From Coraliomargarita algicola (lineage in GTDB: Bacteria > Verrucomicrobiota > Verrucomicrobiia > Opitutales > Coraliomargaritaceae), in assembly GCF_033878955.1 (NCBI RefSeq), contig NZ_CP138858.1:4181001-4245000 (forward strand): 64,000 nt of DNA, read 5' to 3'. The notes beneath the pieces were generated by a model. That model was not told the DNA's origin, searched no databases, and worked only from the letters and a program-made list of their open reading frames with translations. Of this stretch, positions 26,309 to 35,866 are shown piece after piece. Made by a program: the position numbers and the translations under genes. Position 1 is the stretch's first letter, and each line of letters begins with the position of its first letter.

Positions 26309-26779
26309 ATGAGTTGCTTGCAGAGAGTCTATGCTTCGGTTTTGTTGGGGTGGATTCTATTGCTTACTTCATTGCCTGTGTTTGGCGTGGAAGTAATTGA
26401 GTTGTGGCCTGGTGAAGTTCCTGCTTCAGAGGGCTCCAAAGTAGAGCCAATCTATGACCAAGTCTCTGCGCGGCCCGATTTTATGGTTTTAATCTATCCG
26501 GCCTTCCTCAATCAGGGAGAGGGGAATACGCTAAGCGATGAGCTTGTTGTAAATACTGAAACGCCACCTTGTTTTCTGTTTGTGGCTGCCGACGACAAGC
26601 ATGTTAACAGTAGCTACGTAATGGCCCGCGCTTTAGCTGATCTGGGTGTCCCATATGAGTTGCATGTCTTCTTAGATGGCGGGCATGGCTACGGGATGCG
26701 AGATGGGAACCGAGCGGCTGAGACCTGGCCCCGCCTTTGTCTGGATTGGTTGAATGACTTTGCTTTAGGCAAGCGTTAA
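26309..26779 (+). pseudogene. Esterase remnant lacking its catalytic core
   Basis: This 156-residue frame has a signal peptide and the first strand of BD-FAE / xylanase-B-type esterases (VIELWPGEVP). Near residue 46 it jumps directly to the late part of the domain (IYDQVSARPDFMVLIYPAFL). It ends with the catalytic Asp region (VAADDKHV) and His (DGGHGYGMR). The oxyanion HGGG strand and the GxSxG nucleophile, roughly 120-130 residues in relatives, are missing. The frame is kept, so this looks like an in-frame internal deletion rather than a short family. An active enzyme is very unlikely. It follows the frameshifted partner gene by 12 bases, so decay may be affecting the end of this operon. Confidence 0.72.
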
Positions 26780-26789
26780 CCCACGCGCC

Positions 26790-27545
26790 TTATGGCAGGA
26801 GGGGGTAGATGCTCAAATTGTCATACTCGCACCAATGGGCGTGGTCCATTTGGCGTAGGCCGATCCATCCTGAGTTTATCCAGGCAGGGCCGTATTCTTT
26901 ACCGTCGTCGGTGTATTCGAGGGCCAGCGCGTTGTCGACGTAGTAGCGGATGCTGGCGTCTTTCTTGAGGATGCCGATGCGATGGAACTTGTCCGTCGTA
27001 TCACTGGCAACTGGATCCTCGCCACTCGCGACTAGGTGAAAGCCTTTGTTCTTGCGCAGATTGGAGCCCTTGCGTTCGCCACTCCAGTAGGAGAGGTGGT
27101 ATCCGTTCAGGTCACCGCTGTGATACTGGACGAAAATGCCGTCGCGCGGTGCGAGGTTTTCGTCAAAGATGGACTCGCCGTGGATGCCTCTGGTGTTGAG
27201 GAAAACAATGGCGAGTCCTTGCTGTTTGTTCTTTGGACGGAAATCGAATTCCAGATAGAAGTTATCTGGTATTTCTTTTTCAAGCCATGCCACTAGATGA
27301 TGGTCCCGTGCGGGCGCTGTATTGATTCCTTTTGTTTCCAGGAGCAGGCGCTTATTCTCGATTCGCATGGAGACGCCGCCTTCGAGTCGCCAGTCCCTCA
27401 GGACAGTTTCGGAATCAAAACCAGTTTGATAAACAGGACTGTTCCAGTTGACTTGATCCAAAGCTGGCGTGCTTGTGGATTCATTGGTTCCTTGGAGCAT
27501 TGATGGAAGCAGTAAGAGCGTCAGTAAAGCTATGCGTGGTGGCAT
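26790..27545 (-). CDS. Secreted DUF1961 (YesU-like) concanavalin-A-like protein
   Basis: This 251-residue protein has a signal peptide (IALLTLLLLPSMLQG). A concanavalin-A-like lectin/glucanase sandwich of the DUF1961 type follows: 'RLEGGVSMRIENKRLLLET', 'HLVAWLEKEIPDNFYLEFDF', 'DGIFVQYHSGDLNGYHLSYW' and a final WCEYDNLSIYP. The family includes Bacillus YesU in the rhamnogalacturonan cluster, and members are common in glycan loci of Planctomycetes and Verrucomicrobia. It probably binds or cleaves a polysaccharide outside the cell, but no catalytic residues are established. It lies just downstream of a PEP-CTERM gene on the same strand with a 13-base gap, which suggests one transcript. Confidence 0.78.
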   Translation of the reverse strand: MPPRIALLTLLLLPSMLQGTNESTSTPALDQVNWNSPVYQTGFDSETVLRDWRLEGGVSMRIENKRLLLETKGINTAPARDHHLVAWLEKEIPDNFYLEFDFRPKNKQQGLAIVFLNTRGIHGESIFDENLAPRDGIFVQYHSGDLNGYHLSYWSGERKGSNLRKNKGFHLVASGEDPVASDTTDKFHRIGILKKDASIRYYVDNALALEYTDDGKEYGPAWINSGWIGLRQMDHAHWCEYDNLSIYPLLP

Positions 27546-27558
27546 GGTTTTTTAGTAG

Positions 27559-28566
27559 CTATGCGCGACGGCGGCGTGCGCCGACGAAACACGCCAGCAA
27601 AGCGCCAAGTATGAGGGAGTATTGGGAGGATTCTGGTACGACGACGACGACGTCCCCCAGGGTGCTGCCATAGCGGATTTCGTCATAGGTGACTGTTAGT
27701 TCTCCGAGATTGCTGTAATTGGCGGATCCGGAGTTGAAATCGAGGTTAAATTCACCGGTTCCCACGCGAATCGACTTTGTCGCGTCAAAAGCAATGGTAT
27801 CTGTTCCGCTGTTGCTTGTTTCCATTAAAGCATAGGTGGCTAAGTCGATTTCGGACCCGCCGTCGGCCTGCCACAGGTCGTATTGGGTTTCATCGAGTAC
27901 CCACAGGTTGGCGGTGCCGCCACCGGCGAGTCCAACATTTGTGTATCGAGTGATGAATAGATAGGTCTGGTTGGTGTTAATTGCGTTGCTACCACTGATA
28001 GGTCCGTTGGCAGTGTAGGATGCACCTGCTTTCACGCCGGCTTGGCTTGCGCGCTTGGCGGTTGTCAGCATGGAGCTATTGGCATTTCCGGTAAGGTTTG
28101 ATGAGTCTTGGACTCTAAGGTCGGAAATGCCAGAGTTGGATGAATCTCCTCCCAGGGTAAGTTCACTTGTCGCGATGTTGACCAGCATGCTGCCATAGAT
28201 ATCGCCGGTTGCTGAAGTGTCGAGCGCTACGCTGGAGTAGACATATTCCTTCGTTAGGTCGATTTTGGGAATTACAGATTGCTGTAAGGAGCCGCCGGTT
28301 GTGCTGAGATTACTGAAGCTCAGGCCAGTCGCTAGGTAGGTGGAGGCTTGCGTGTTACCACTGCCGGATGTGCCTGTGGCGGTTGCGTAGGAACCTGTTA
28401 GGCCGACGGCGCCGCCGCCAACGGCGATTCCATTGATGGCTGTGTCGGATCCGCCATAGTTGAAGCCTTCGTAAACGAGTAAATCTGCGCTTGCAGTCGA
28501 TGCTGCAAGTGTGAACGCAGAGAGTGCGAGGATGTTTCTGGGGTGTGGGGTCTTAATCATAGTCAT
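27559..28566 (-). CDS. PEP-CTERM-type surface protein (VPES variant)
   Basis: This 335-residue protein has a signal peptide (NILALSAFTLAASTASA). A Gly/Ser/Thr-rich beta domain typical of PEP-CTERM proteins follows ('LLVYEGFNYGGSDTAINGIA'). The tail VPESSQYSLILGALLACFVGARRRRA has VPES in place of VPEP, then the hydrophobic helix and Arg cluster. The opening 'LLVYEGFNY' and later 'YSNLGELTVTYDEIRYG' suggest a lectin-like sandwich. It is transcribed toward the DUF1961 gene. A good sigma-70-type promoter lies at 28621-28649. Function at the surface is unknown; carbohydrate binding is a guess from context. Confidence 0.8.
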   Translation of the reverse strand: MTMIKTPHPRNILALSAFTLAASTASADLLVYEGFNYGGSDTAINGIAVGGGAVGLTGSYATATGTSGSGNTQASTYLATGLSFSNLSTTGGSLQQSVIPKIDLTKEYVYSSVALDTSATGDIYGSMLVNIATSELTLGGDSSNSGISDLRVQDSSNLTGNANSSMLTTAKRASQAGVKAGASYTANGPISGSNAINTNQTYLFITRYTNVGLAGGGTANLWVLDETQYDLWQADGGSEIDLATYALMETSNSGTDTIAFDATKSIRVGTGEFNLDFNSGSANYSNLGELTVTYDEIRYGSTLGDVVVVVPESSQYSLILGALLACFVGARRRRA

Positions 28567-29042
28567 AGTAGTTAAGTTTTAGGTTGGATGAGTTGGATAG
28601 TATTCAATGTTATGACTTTTTTCTAATTACTGGCTGCTGACAAAGTCAAGGAATTATTTTGCTTGGGATCTTATGTAGATGTCGCGTATTGGCAGCTTGG
28701 TGCAGCTTATTTGTGCTTATAAGCTCATTATTGTATTAGTATGCGCTTATTATATGCTGTTTTGTGAAGATTCTTCTTTATCTGATTTACTAGATTGGTC
28801 TGTCTATGAATTCGCCGGGTTTATGATAATAGTGATTTTAATTTGTTGACTATGTCAGATGTGAAGTTCTGTTATGTAGCCATGATTCACATGCTTCGAG
28901 TTGATGGACTTTGATTGGGGCCTGATCTCGGGACGGCGGAGGTGTTCTCCGGATGTGTCTTTATAACTTTGTTACTTTTTTTGCTGTGGCTCGTTCAACT
29001 TGGTTGGTGGAGCTCTGAACCTCAATTTGACTCTAGAATAGA
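28567..29042. other. AT-rich divergent intergenic region
   Basis: This region of about 475 bases lies between the leftward PEP-CTERM gene and the rightward SSS transporter. It holds the leftward promoter at 28621-28649. For the transporter, TTGACT occurs at 28846-28851 but no -10 is at normal spacing. No gene, RNA structure or repeat was recognised. Confidence 0.5.
28621..28649 (-). promoter_or_regulatory. Candidate sigma-70 promoter for the PEP-CTERM gene
   Basis: On the minus strand TTGACT (28649-28644) is followed after exactly 17 bases by TTAGAA (28626-28621). Transcription would start near 28614 and give a leader of about 50 bases before the ATG at 28566. Confidence 0.45.
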
Positions 29043-31352
29043 ATGCACCTCATTGACTGGCTGATCGTTGTCATTCCTGTTTTCATCATACTGTGTGTGG
29101 CGGTCTACTCCAGGAGGTATGTACGCGGGGTCGCGGATTATCTCGCCGCGGGGCGTGTGGCTGGTCGTTATGTCATCTCGGTTGGTGACATGACGAGTTC
29201 GCTGAGTGTCATCACCTTGGTTGCGTTGGTTGAGATGAAGTATCAGGTGGGCTACGCGCTTACCTTCTGGGAGTATTTTTTGATTCCAGTTGGTATCATT
29301 ATGGGGCTTTCGGGATACTGCATTTACCGCTTTCGTGAAACGAAAGCGCTTTCGATTGGGCAGTTTCTTGAGATGCGTTATAGCCGCAGTTTTCGTGTGG
29401 TTGCCGCATCGATTCGAACCATGGCTGAAATGTTGACCAATGCCATTGGCCCGGCTGTTGCCGCTAACTTCTTTATCTACTTTTTGGATGTGCCGCATAC
29501 ATTATCAGTTTTCGGTCTCACTTTACCGACCTTTACCGTGGTCGTTGGCGGCTTCCTTTGTATGGCGATTGTGGTGATGTGGCCCGGAGGGCGTATCTCA
29601 CTGTTGATTACAGATTCTTTTCAGGGGATTATCTCTTATCCCATATTTGTGATCATTGGGTGTTATGTGTTGATTTCATTTTCCTGGAGTGGAGAAATTG
29701 CTCCAGTCATGCTGGATCGGGTCGAAGGTGAAAGCTTCCTGAATCCATTCGATGTCTCTAAGCTTCGTGATTTTAATATTTTTGCGCTTTGTGTGCTAGT
29801 CATGTCACGCATCCTGAACCGGGCGAGTTGGATCGGTAACGATACTTCCAGTTGTGGACGCAACCCGCACGAGCAGAAGATGGCGGGCATTTTGGGGGCG
29901 TGGCGTGAGGGGTTCAGCACGCTCATGTGTTTGCTGATTGCGATTACAATCATCACCGTAATGAGCCATCAGAATCATGCAGACAAAGCGTATGAGATTC
30001 GGCAACAACTGTCTGCTAAGGTCGCGAGTGAGGTGGTTACTGATCAGGAAACTCTTGCCAAGGTGAAGGAGAATATCGCGGCCTTGCCGATTACAAAACA
30101 TGTCATCGGAGAGGATCCACCCTTGTCGCGAGAGGTGAATATCGACACGCCTTTTAAGGAAGCGGCACAGACGGCGCTGGGAACGGATGGTAGCGGAAAC
30201 TTGATATTCCAGAAGTTTCGCACGCTCTATAATCAAATGATGATGCCGGTGGCTTTGCGGAACATGCTTCCGGTCGGTGTTGCGGGTTTGTTTTGTCTAT
30301 TGATGGTGATGCTGATGCTGTCGACGGACGATTCACGGATCTTCAACGCGTCGTCGACGATTATTCAGGATATTGTTCAACCGTTTTTGAAGGAACCGCT
30401 GTCGCCGGAGCGTCATTTGCTAATGCTCCGCTGCGGCTCGGTTGCAGTCGCCATATTCTTTTTCTTTTGTTCCTTTTTCATGGTCCAGTTGGACTTCATC
30501 AACATGTTTATCACGATCATGACCGGCGTCTGGCTTGGTGGAGCCGGTCCGGTGATGGTGTTTGGTTTATATAGCAGATTTGGCACAACCTTTGGTGCTT
30601 ATTGTGCGCTTTTCTTTGGATCTGGTATCTCGTTGCTATCAATTTTTGTGCAGCGAAACTGGGCAGAGACGATTTACCCATGGTTGAGCCACGTGGGCTG
30701 GGCTGAGCCTTTGGGGGTATTTCTCGAAACGGTTTCCAGACCGTTTAATCCCTATATCGTATGGAAGATGGATGCAGTGAAGTTTCCGATTAATTCCTAC
30801 GAGTGCTATTTTATTGCGATGTGCAGTGGTATTATCGCTTACATTCTTGGTTCATTCATCACCTATAAGAAGCCGTATGACTTGGATCGCCTTCTGCACC
30901 GCGGTGCCTATAGTATCGATGATGAGAAGCACATTGGAACCAAGTGGACGCGGAAGAATTTTTTAAGCAAACTTGTAGGGATCAACCCAGATTACACACG
31001 TGGGGATAAGTTTATCGCATGGTCCGTTTTCGGATATGCCATCGTGTATAAAATGGGCTTCTGTTTCCTTTTTGTGCTGATTTGGAACTTTATTTCGCCA
31101 TGGCCGGAGCATTGGTGGGGGCACTATTTCTTTTATACAACGATCGTCATTACCGCTATCCTCGCCGTGATCTCGACCTTCTGGTTTTTAATTGGAGGTG
31201 TAATTGATATCCGGCGTTTGTTCCGGGACTTAAATAACCGTGAGAGTGACCCCTTGGATAACGGTCGTGTTGAAGGCGATGTATCACTTGCAGATAAAGC
31301 TACGTTTGAGGCGATCAAACGAAAGAAGAAGGAGCAGGGCGAGGTGGAGTAA
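29043..31352 (+). CDS. Sodium:solute symporter (SSS) family transporter
   Basis: This 769-residue inner-membrane protein has about 13-15 hydrophobic helices. It begins with LIDWLIVVIPVFIILCVAVY and the SSS-type 'DYLAAGRVAGRYVISVGDMTSSLS' loop, which contributes to the sodium site. It is longer than typical sugar SSS proteins (about 500-550) because of a soluble segment of about 100 residues (roughly 310-400, 'AYEIRQQLSAKVASEVV') and a charged tail. It heads an operon with a secreted beta-helix protein and two sulfatases (gaps 53, 49 and 5 bases). It therefore likely imports the mono- or oligosaccharide made by those enzymes. Substrate not determinable. Confidence 0.85.
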   Translation: MHLIDWLIVVIPVFIILCVAVYSRRYVRGVADYLAAGRVAGRYVISVGDMTSSLSVITLVALVEMKYQVGYALTFWEYFLIPVGIIMGLSGYCIYRFRETKALSIGQFLEMRYSRSFRVVAASIRTMAEMLTNAIGPAVAANFFIYFLDVPHTLSVFGLTLPTFTVVVGGFLCMAIVVMWPGGRISLLITDSFQGIISYPIFVIIGCYVLISFSWSGEIAPVMLDRVEGESFLNPFDVSKLRDFNIFALCVLVMSRILNRASWIGNDTSSCGRNPHEQKMAGILGAWREGFSTLMCLLIAITIITVMSHQNHADKAYEIRQQLSAKVASEVVTDQETLAKVKENIAALPITKHVIGEDPPLSREVNIDTPFKEAAQTALGTDGSGNLIFQKFRTLYNQMMMPVALRNMLPVGVAGLFCLLMVMLMLSTDDSRIFNASSTIIQDIVQPFLKEPLSPERHLLMLRCGSVAVAIFFFFCSFFMVQLDFINMFITIMTGVWLGGAGPVMVFGLYSRFGTTFGAYCALFFGSGISLLSIFVQRNWAETIYPWLSHVGWAEPLGVFLETVSRPFNPYIVWKMDAVKFPINSYECYFIAMCSGIIAYILGSFITYKKPYDLDRLLHRGAYSIDDEKHIGTKWTRKNFLSKLVGINPDYTRGDKFIAWSVFGYAIVYKMGFCFLFVLIWNFISPWPEHWWGHYFFYTTIVITAILAVISTFWFLIGGVIDIRRLFRDLNNRESDPLDNGRVEGDVSLADKATFEAIKRKKKEQGEVE

Positions 31353-31405
31353 ACTGACCTGTATTTAATAAGGATTGTAAATGATTAGAGGAAATTGAAA
31401 TTATT

Positions 31406-34300
31406 ATGAATGGTAAACTACTAGGTGTTGTGTTCGGTATGAATATTGGGATTCGTGTATTGTTGTTGTCGATGTGTTCACTTTGTTCGGGTGCATTTGC
31501 TGGGAATCTAATACAGAATGGGGACTTCTCCAAACTGGAGAATGGGGAGGCTGCTGCGTGGACTGTGCCAGGTGATGTGCATGCCGCCCTCAGCTATTCG
31601 ACTGAGGATTCGCCTGAAGGAGTTGCCGGTAGCTTGCAGGTGAAATGCACGCAGGCAGGTAAAGGGCAGGCGCAGATTCTTCAAAAAATCTCCTTACCGA
31701 AAGACGGGCTCTATTACTTTGAAGGCTGGGTGAACTCGGCGTTGACGGAGCAGGGCTTTGTGCAGATCAAGCTGTATAAGGACAAGAAAGAGTTTCAGCG
31801 GATATCGGTCAAGGAGCGCTCGGATGGTTGGGTAAAAATCAGCCGTGAGTTTGAAACGCTTGGCGCCGATCAAGTCGCAGTTCTGCTGCGTTATAACCAG
31901 GCCGAGCGTAACGTTGGCAACACGGTTGGTTTTGCCAATCTCTCCCTTGTGCCCGCCGATGAGCGCGTGCGTGTTGCGCCGACGATTGCTACGCGCGAGG
32001 GGGTGCCGACCTTTAACTCGATTGGTGTCTATGTCGATACGGATGGGGATACCAGTCGGTCGACAGAGGCTCACTTGGTCTATCGGAAAAAGGGCACAGA
32101 GGCTTGGCGTGAATCGCTTGGTATGGTTTGGCACAATGAGACCAGGCAGTTCCGTGGCAGCCTGTTGAATCTGGATGAGGATACCGGGTATGAGTTCAAG
32201 GTCTGGCTGACGGATGCGCTCATGGATTTGGACCGGGAACCGACGATTGCAGAGGTCAAGACCTGGTCGTCGGAGGTGCCGATTGCGAAGACCATCGAGC
32301 TCGATGCGGGAACCCTTAGTGAGCCACTTATCGTGCAGGAGGTCGGCACCCCCGACGGCTGGATTCGGATCACCGGATCTTCGGATGGAGAGACGATTTT
32401 AGATGTGGATCATAATGGGGATAATGCGATTTTTATCTCGGGCGCACAGTATGTTGTGTTGGATAATCTGATGATTAAGGGAGGGATTAAAGATGCCATC
32501 GTGGTCGAGGATTCGTCTGATATACGGATTCGCCGATGCGATATTTCCGGATGGGGACAACCGGGGACCTTGCAGATGCCGGAGGATGATAAGCGAGGGA
32601 AAGGCCCTTTCTACGTCGACGAGGAAGGCAAACGAATCAATCTGCAGGCAGGTGTTCGCATTAATCCTAAAGCAGAACGGGTTGTTGTTGAAGACTGCTA
32701 TATCCATGCGCCGCGCGGGCGTGCTACGTCGTGGTCGCATGGGCACCCTCTGGGCCCGACATCGATCATTATGGCGAACTCCGAGGGGAATCATGTCATT
32801 CGGAATAATGAGCTCATTGCCTCGGATCAGCGGCGGTTTAACGACACGATCGAAGCGGCCTGGAACAATAAGGTTAAAGGAGGGCCCTACCGTGATACGG
32901 ATATTTCGGGGAACATCATGTTCTTCAGTAATGACGACGGGATCGAGCTGGATGGCGGGCAGATGAATGTCCGGATGTTTAACAACTGGATTTCGAGCAG
33001 TTTATGTGGCATCAGCACGGCTCCAACCATCTATGGGCCATCTTATCTCTATCGAAATTTGATTGTGCTGGAGGGCGAGGAGCGTGGAAACACAAACTTT
33101 GCATTCAAGGTTGGAGGTAACCGTGTTCCGGAGCCTGGCATCAATTACATCTTTCACAATACGGTTTACAGCCAGGGGAAAGCACTTCGTGGCGGCAACT
33201 GGGGCAAGGGGCCCACTCCGTTGATGACACGCAATAATCTGATTGCCCTGGGGGATATTCTATACCCGCAGGAAGCCTTGGCTGATTTCGACTATGACAT
33301 GCTACGCCCGGGCTCGATGGATCCGGAGCGGCCGCAGTGGCAGCAAAATGGCGTAGTCGGTATCGAAAAATTTAAGGACCGTCCCGCAGGTGACTATCGA
33401 TTGAGCGATGATTCCTTAGCGGTCGATCGTGGTGTCGCCTTGCCGATGATCAACGAAGGTCATACGGGGAGTGCGCCGGATATTGGAGCGATTCCAGCGG
33501 GGCAGGGGGCATTGTTTCCGCTGCGTCCATCTGGCATATCGCTATTGCCGATGCTTGGAGAATTGGGGCATTGTGCCGATGGAAGTCACCAGCCGAAGAG
33601 AAAGTTCACTGTGTCCGTCCCACCGGAGCTCGGAAAACAGTGGCGAGTGATGACGGATACGGACTGGATTCAAGTCTCTCCCAGTCATGGCCCCTGTGAT
33701 GGCGCGCCTCATGAGATCGAAGTGGTGATCAAAGAGGGACTGCCGGCAGGCGAGCATTTGGGCGCTATCACGATACGGACGGACGAGGGCTACAATCGGA
33801 GTTCCTTCATCCGCGCACGAGTGCAGCCGGATCCGCTCATTACCTTTGAGTCAAATGTGGTGGACCTGGAGCATGAAGGTTTCAAAGCGATTGAGGTGGA
33901 CGGGGCGCCTACGGCTCAGGTGTTGGAAGCACCTGCGACGCGTGAGGCCGCTGCCGCAGCAGAGATTCAAGTCCCTGTGAATCTAACGACAGCAGGGACC
34001 TACTACCTTCATTTATTGGCTTATGTCCCGGGGCCTGATGCATCCCGCCGTGATAGTCTGCAAATTCGTGTCGATGGCGGAGAGCCGACATTCTGGCCAT
34101 TCAGTATTAATGCGCCATCGATTTGGACATGGCAAACGGCGCTGATTCACAAGGAGCAGTATCCACAAGAATTCGTGTTTTCGGAAGGTCGGCATGTGAT
34201 CACTATCCTTGGCCGCGAGACTCACACACAGCTTGCAAAGATTGTCGTGAGCAACAGTCCTCTGCCTCCTTTTGAGGCATGGATTCCAGCTTCGGAATAG
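31406..34300 (+). CDS. Secreted beta-helix protein, paralogue of 18348-21701
   Basis: This 964-residue protein has a signal peptide (cleavage near AFA-G; ATG 31439 is an alternative start). One CBM_4_9-like module spans about 34-183, a fibronectin-III-like domain 195-290, a right-handed beta-helix 295-700 and a BACON-like domain about 735-808. The C-terminal module (about 825-964, 'TTAGTYYLHLLAYVPGPD') resembles carbohydrate-binding sandwiches. The helix carries APRGRATSW and NDDGIELDGGQMN, which line up with DPRPRANNW and NDDATEMDGGQMN in the first paralogue. The invariant acidic and amide residues there are the best active-site candidates. It is co-transcribed with the SSS transporter and two sulfatases. 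A polysaccharide lyase or hydrolase role is inferred from fold and context. Confidence 0.78.
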   Translation: MNGKLLGVVFGMNIGIRVLLLSMCSLCSGAFAGNLIQNGDFSKLENGEAAAWTVPGDVHAALSYSTEDSPEGVAGSLQVKCTQAGKGQAQILQKISLPKDGLYYFEGWVNSALTEQGFVQIKLYKDKKEFQRISVKERSDGWVKISREFETLGADQVAVLLRYNQAERNVGNTVGFANLSLVPADERVRVAPTIATREGVPTFNSIGVYVDTDGDTSRSTEAHLVYRKKGTEAWRESLGMVWHNETRQFRGSLLNLDEDTGYEFKVWLTDALMDLDREPTIAEVKTWSSEVPIAKTIELDAGTLSEPLIVQEVGTPDGWIRITGSSDGETILDVDHNGDNAIFISGAQYVVLDNLMIKGGIKDAIVVEDSSDIRIRRCDISGWGQPGTLQMPEDDKRGKGPFYVDEEGKRINLQAGVRINPKAERVVVEDCYIHAPRGRATSWSHGHPLGPTSIIMANSEGNHVIRNNELIASDQRRFNDTIEAAWNNKVKGGPYRDTDISGNIMFFSNDDGIELDGGQMNVRMFNNWISSSLCGISTAPTIYGPSYLYRNLIVLEGEERGNTNFAFKVGGNRVPEPGINYIFHNTVYSQGKALRGGNWGKGPTPLMTRNNLIALGDILYPQEALADFDYDMLRPGSMDPERPQWQQNGVVGIEKFKDRPAGDYRLSDDSLAVDRGVALPMINEGHTGSAPDIGAIPAGQGALFPLRPSGISLLPMLGELGHCADGSHQPKRKFTVSVPPELGKQWRVMTDTDWIQVSPSHGPCDGAPHEIEVVIKEGLPAGEHLGAITIRTDEGYNRSSFIRARVQPDPLITFESNVVDLEHEGFKAIEVDGAPTAQVLEAPATREAAAAAEIQVPVNLTTAGTYYLHLLAYVPGPDASRRDSLQIRVDGGEPTFWPFSINAPSIWTWQTALIHKEQYPQEFVFSEGRHVITILGRETHTQLAKIVVSNSPLPPFEAWIPASE

Positions 34301-34349
34301 AAATATTTTTTAATGGAAGTATTCATAATCGTATAAACGAAGAACTGAT

Positions 34350-35861
34350 ATGCAGAGCAAGAAACCGAATGTTTTACTGATCAGCAGTGACCAGCAGCAC
34401 TGGATGGCCATGGGTTACAATAATCCGGAAATTAAGACGCCGAACTTAGACCGTTTAGCGGCCCGGGGGGTGATCTTTGATCGCGCTTACTGTCCGAATC
34501 CGACTTGCACACCGACTCGTGCCAGTATCTTAACGGGACAGTTTCCGAGTCAACATGGTGCCTATACCCTGGGCACGAAACTGGACGAGAGCCGTCCGAC
34601 GATGAATGACGCCTGGCATGCGCTCGGCTATCAGACTGCTTTGGTCGGAAAAGCGCATTTTCAGCCGTTGGCTTCGACGGAAGAATACAGTTCGTTGGAG
34701 GCGTATCCGACACTTCAGGATTTGGATTTTTGGCGAAGCTATACCGGGCCGTTTTATGGTTTCGATCACTTCGAGCTCGCGCGCAATCACGTGGATGAGG
34801 CGCACGTCGGGCAGCACTATGCCATTTGGATGGAGGAGAAAGGCTTTGCCGATTGGCGCGAATGTTTCCAAAAGCCAACGGGAACGAAGGAGGGGCAGTA
34901 TGGCCGCTGGAATATCCCGATGGAGTATCACTACAACACATGGATCGCAGAACGAACCAATGCCCTGATTCAGCAATTTGCAGATCAGGATCAGCCGTTC
35001 TTCATGTGGTCCAGTTATTTCGATCCGCACCCGCCTTATATCGTTCCGGAACCATGGGCTAGCATGTATGATCCCGCTACGTTGACCTTGCCGGAGACAC
35101 GTTCCGATTCGCATAGCGCGAATCCGCGTTTCCACCGATTTGCGATCGATGCGGATGCCACTTATGAGGACTATGGGCTGGAAGGAAAGTGGATGCATGG
35201 GGTGGAGTGCCACGTGCAGGATGAAGAAAAAACACGTCAGGATTTAGCCATTTATTATGGGATGGTGTCGTGCATGGACCACGCGATCGGGCAAACTCTG
35301 GACCTGTTGGATGAGCTTGGCCTGACCGAAAACACCTTGATTGCATTCACGACCGATCACGGGCACTACGTCGGGCATCACGGCTTCATTGCCAAAGGGC
35401 CCTTTCATTACGAAGATGGTGTGAAAGTCCCGATGATTGTTTCATGGCCCGGGCATACTCCGGAGGGGCAGCGGAGTGAGGCCTTGCAGTGCCTGGTTGA
35501 TCTGCCGGTTAGTTTTCTGGCTGCCGCGGGGCTTGATAAGCCCCAGGCGATGACAGGCGTCAATCAATGGCCCGTCTGGCAGGGCGAATCGCCAACTGCC
35601 CGCGATCATTGTATTGTGGAAAACAATCACGAGCCTGGCTGTGCAGAGCTCAAGACTTACATTGATGAGCGATACAAGCTGACCGTATATCGTGCTTTTG
35701 AAGATGGAGAGCTCTATGACTTAAAAGAAGATCCCGATGAGCTTCATAACCGTTTTAACGATCCTGATTATGTCGTGATTAAAAGTCAGGTATTGCAGCG
35801 TTTCATACAGGCGGAAATGGCCAAGGAGGTCTTGCCTATGCCGCGCATTGCACCAGCGTAG
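34350..35861 (+). CDS. Sulfatase without signal peptide (CTPTR type)
   Basis: This 503-residue protein begins directly with PNVLLISSDQQHWMAMGY. The formylglycine motif C53-T-P-T-R-A-S-I-L-T-G follows, then 'FFMWSSYFDPHPPYIVPEPW' and 'FTTDHGHYVGHHGFIAKGPF' with metal and sulfate ligands. No N-terminal hydrophobic segment is present, so it probably acts in the cytoplasm on imported sulfated sugars. Maturation needs a formylglycine-generating enzyme that is not in this window. It precedes a second sulfatase by five bases and follows the beta-helix gene, so desulfation and depolymerisation are genetically linked. Confidence 0.92.
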   Translation: MQSKKPNVLLISSDQQHWMAMGYNNPEIKTPNLDRLAARGVIFDRAYCPNPTCTPTRASILTGQFPSQHGAYTLGTKLDESRPTMNDAWHALGYQTALVGKAHFQPLASTEEYSSLEAYPTLQDLDFWRSYTGPFYGFDHFELARNHVDEAHVGQHYAIWMEEKGFADWRECFQKPTGTKEGQYGRWNIPMEYHYNTWIAERTNALIQQFADQDQPFFMWSSYFDPHPPYIVPEPWASMYDPATLTLPETRSDSHSANPRFHRFAIDADATYEDYGLEGKWMHGVECHVQDEEKTRQDLAIYYGMVSCMDHAIGQTLDLLDELGLTENTLIAFTTDHGHYVGHHGFIAKGPFHYEDGVKVPMIVSWPGHTPEGQRSEALQCLVDLPVSFLAAAGLDKPQAMTGVNQWPVWQGESPTARDHCIVENNHEPGCAELKTYIDERYKLTVYRAFEDGELYDLKEDPDELHNRFNDPDYVVIKSQVLQRFIQAEMAKEVLPMPRIAPA

Positions 35862-35866
35862 TTAAA

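Noticed and set aside
28846..28878. Promoter for the SSS transporter (TTGACT ... TATGTA)
   Set aside because: The spacing of about 21 bases is too long, and no other -10 fits.
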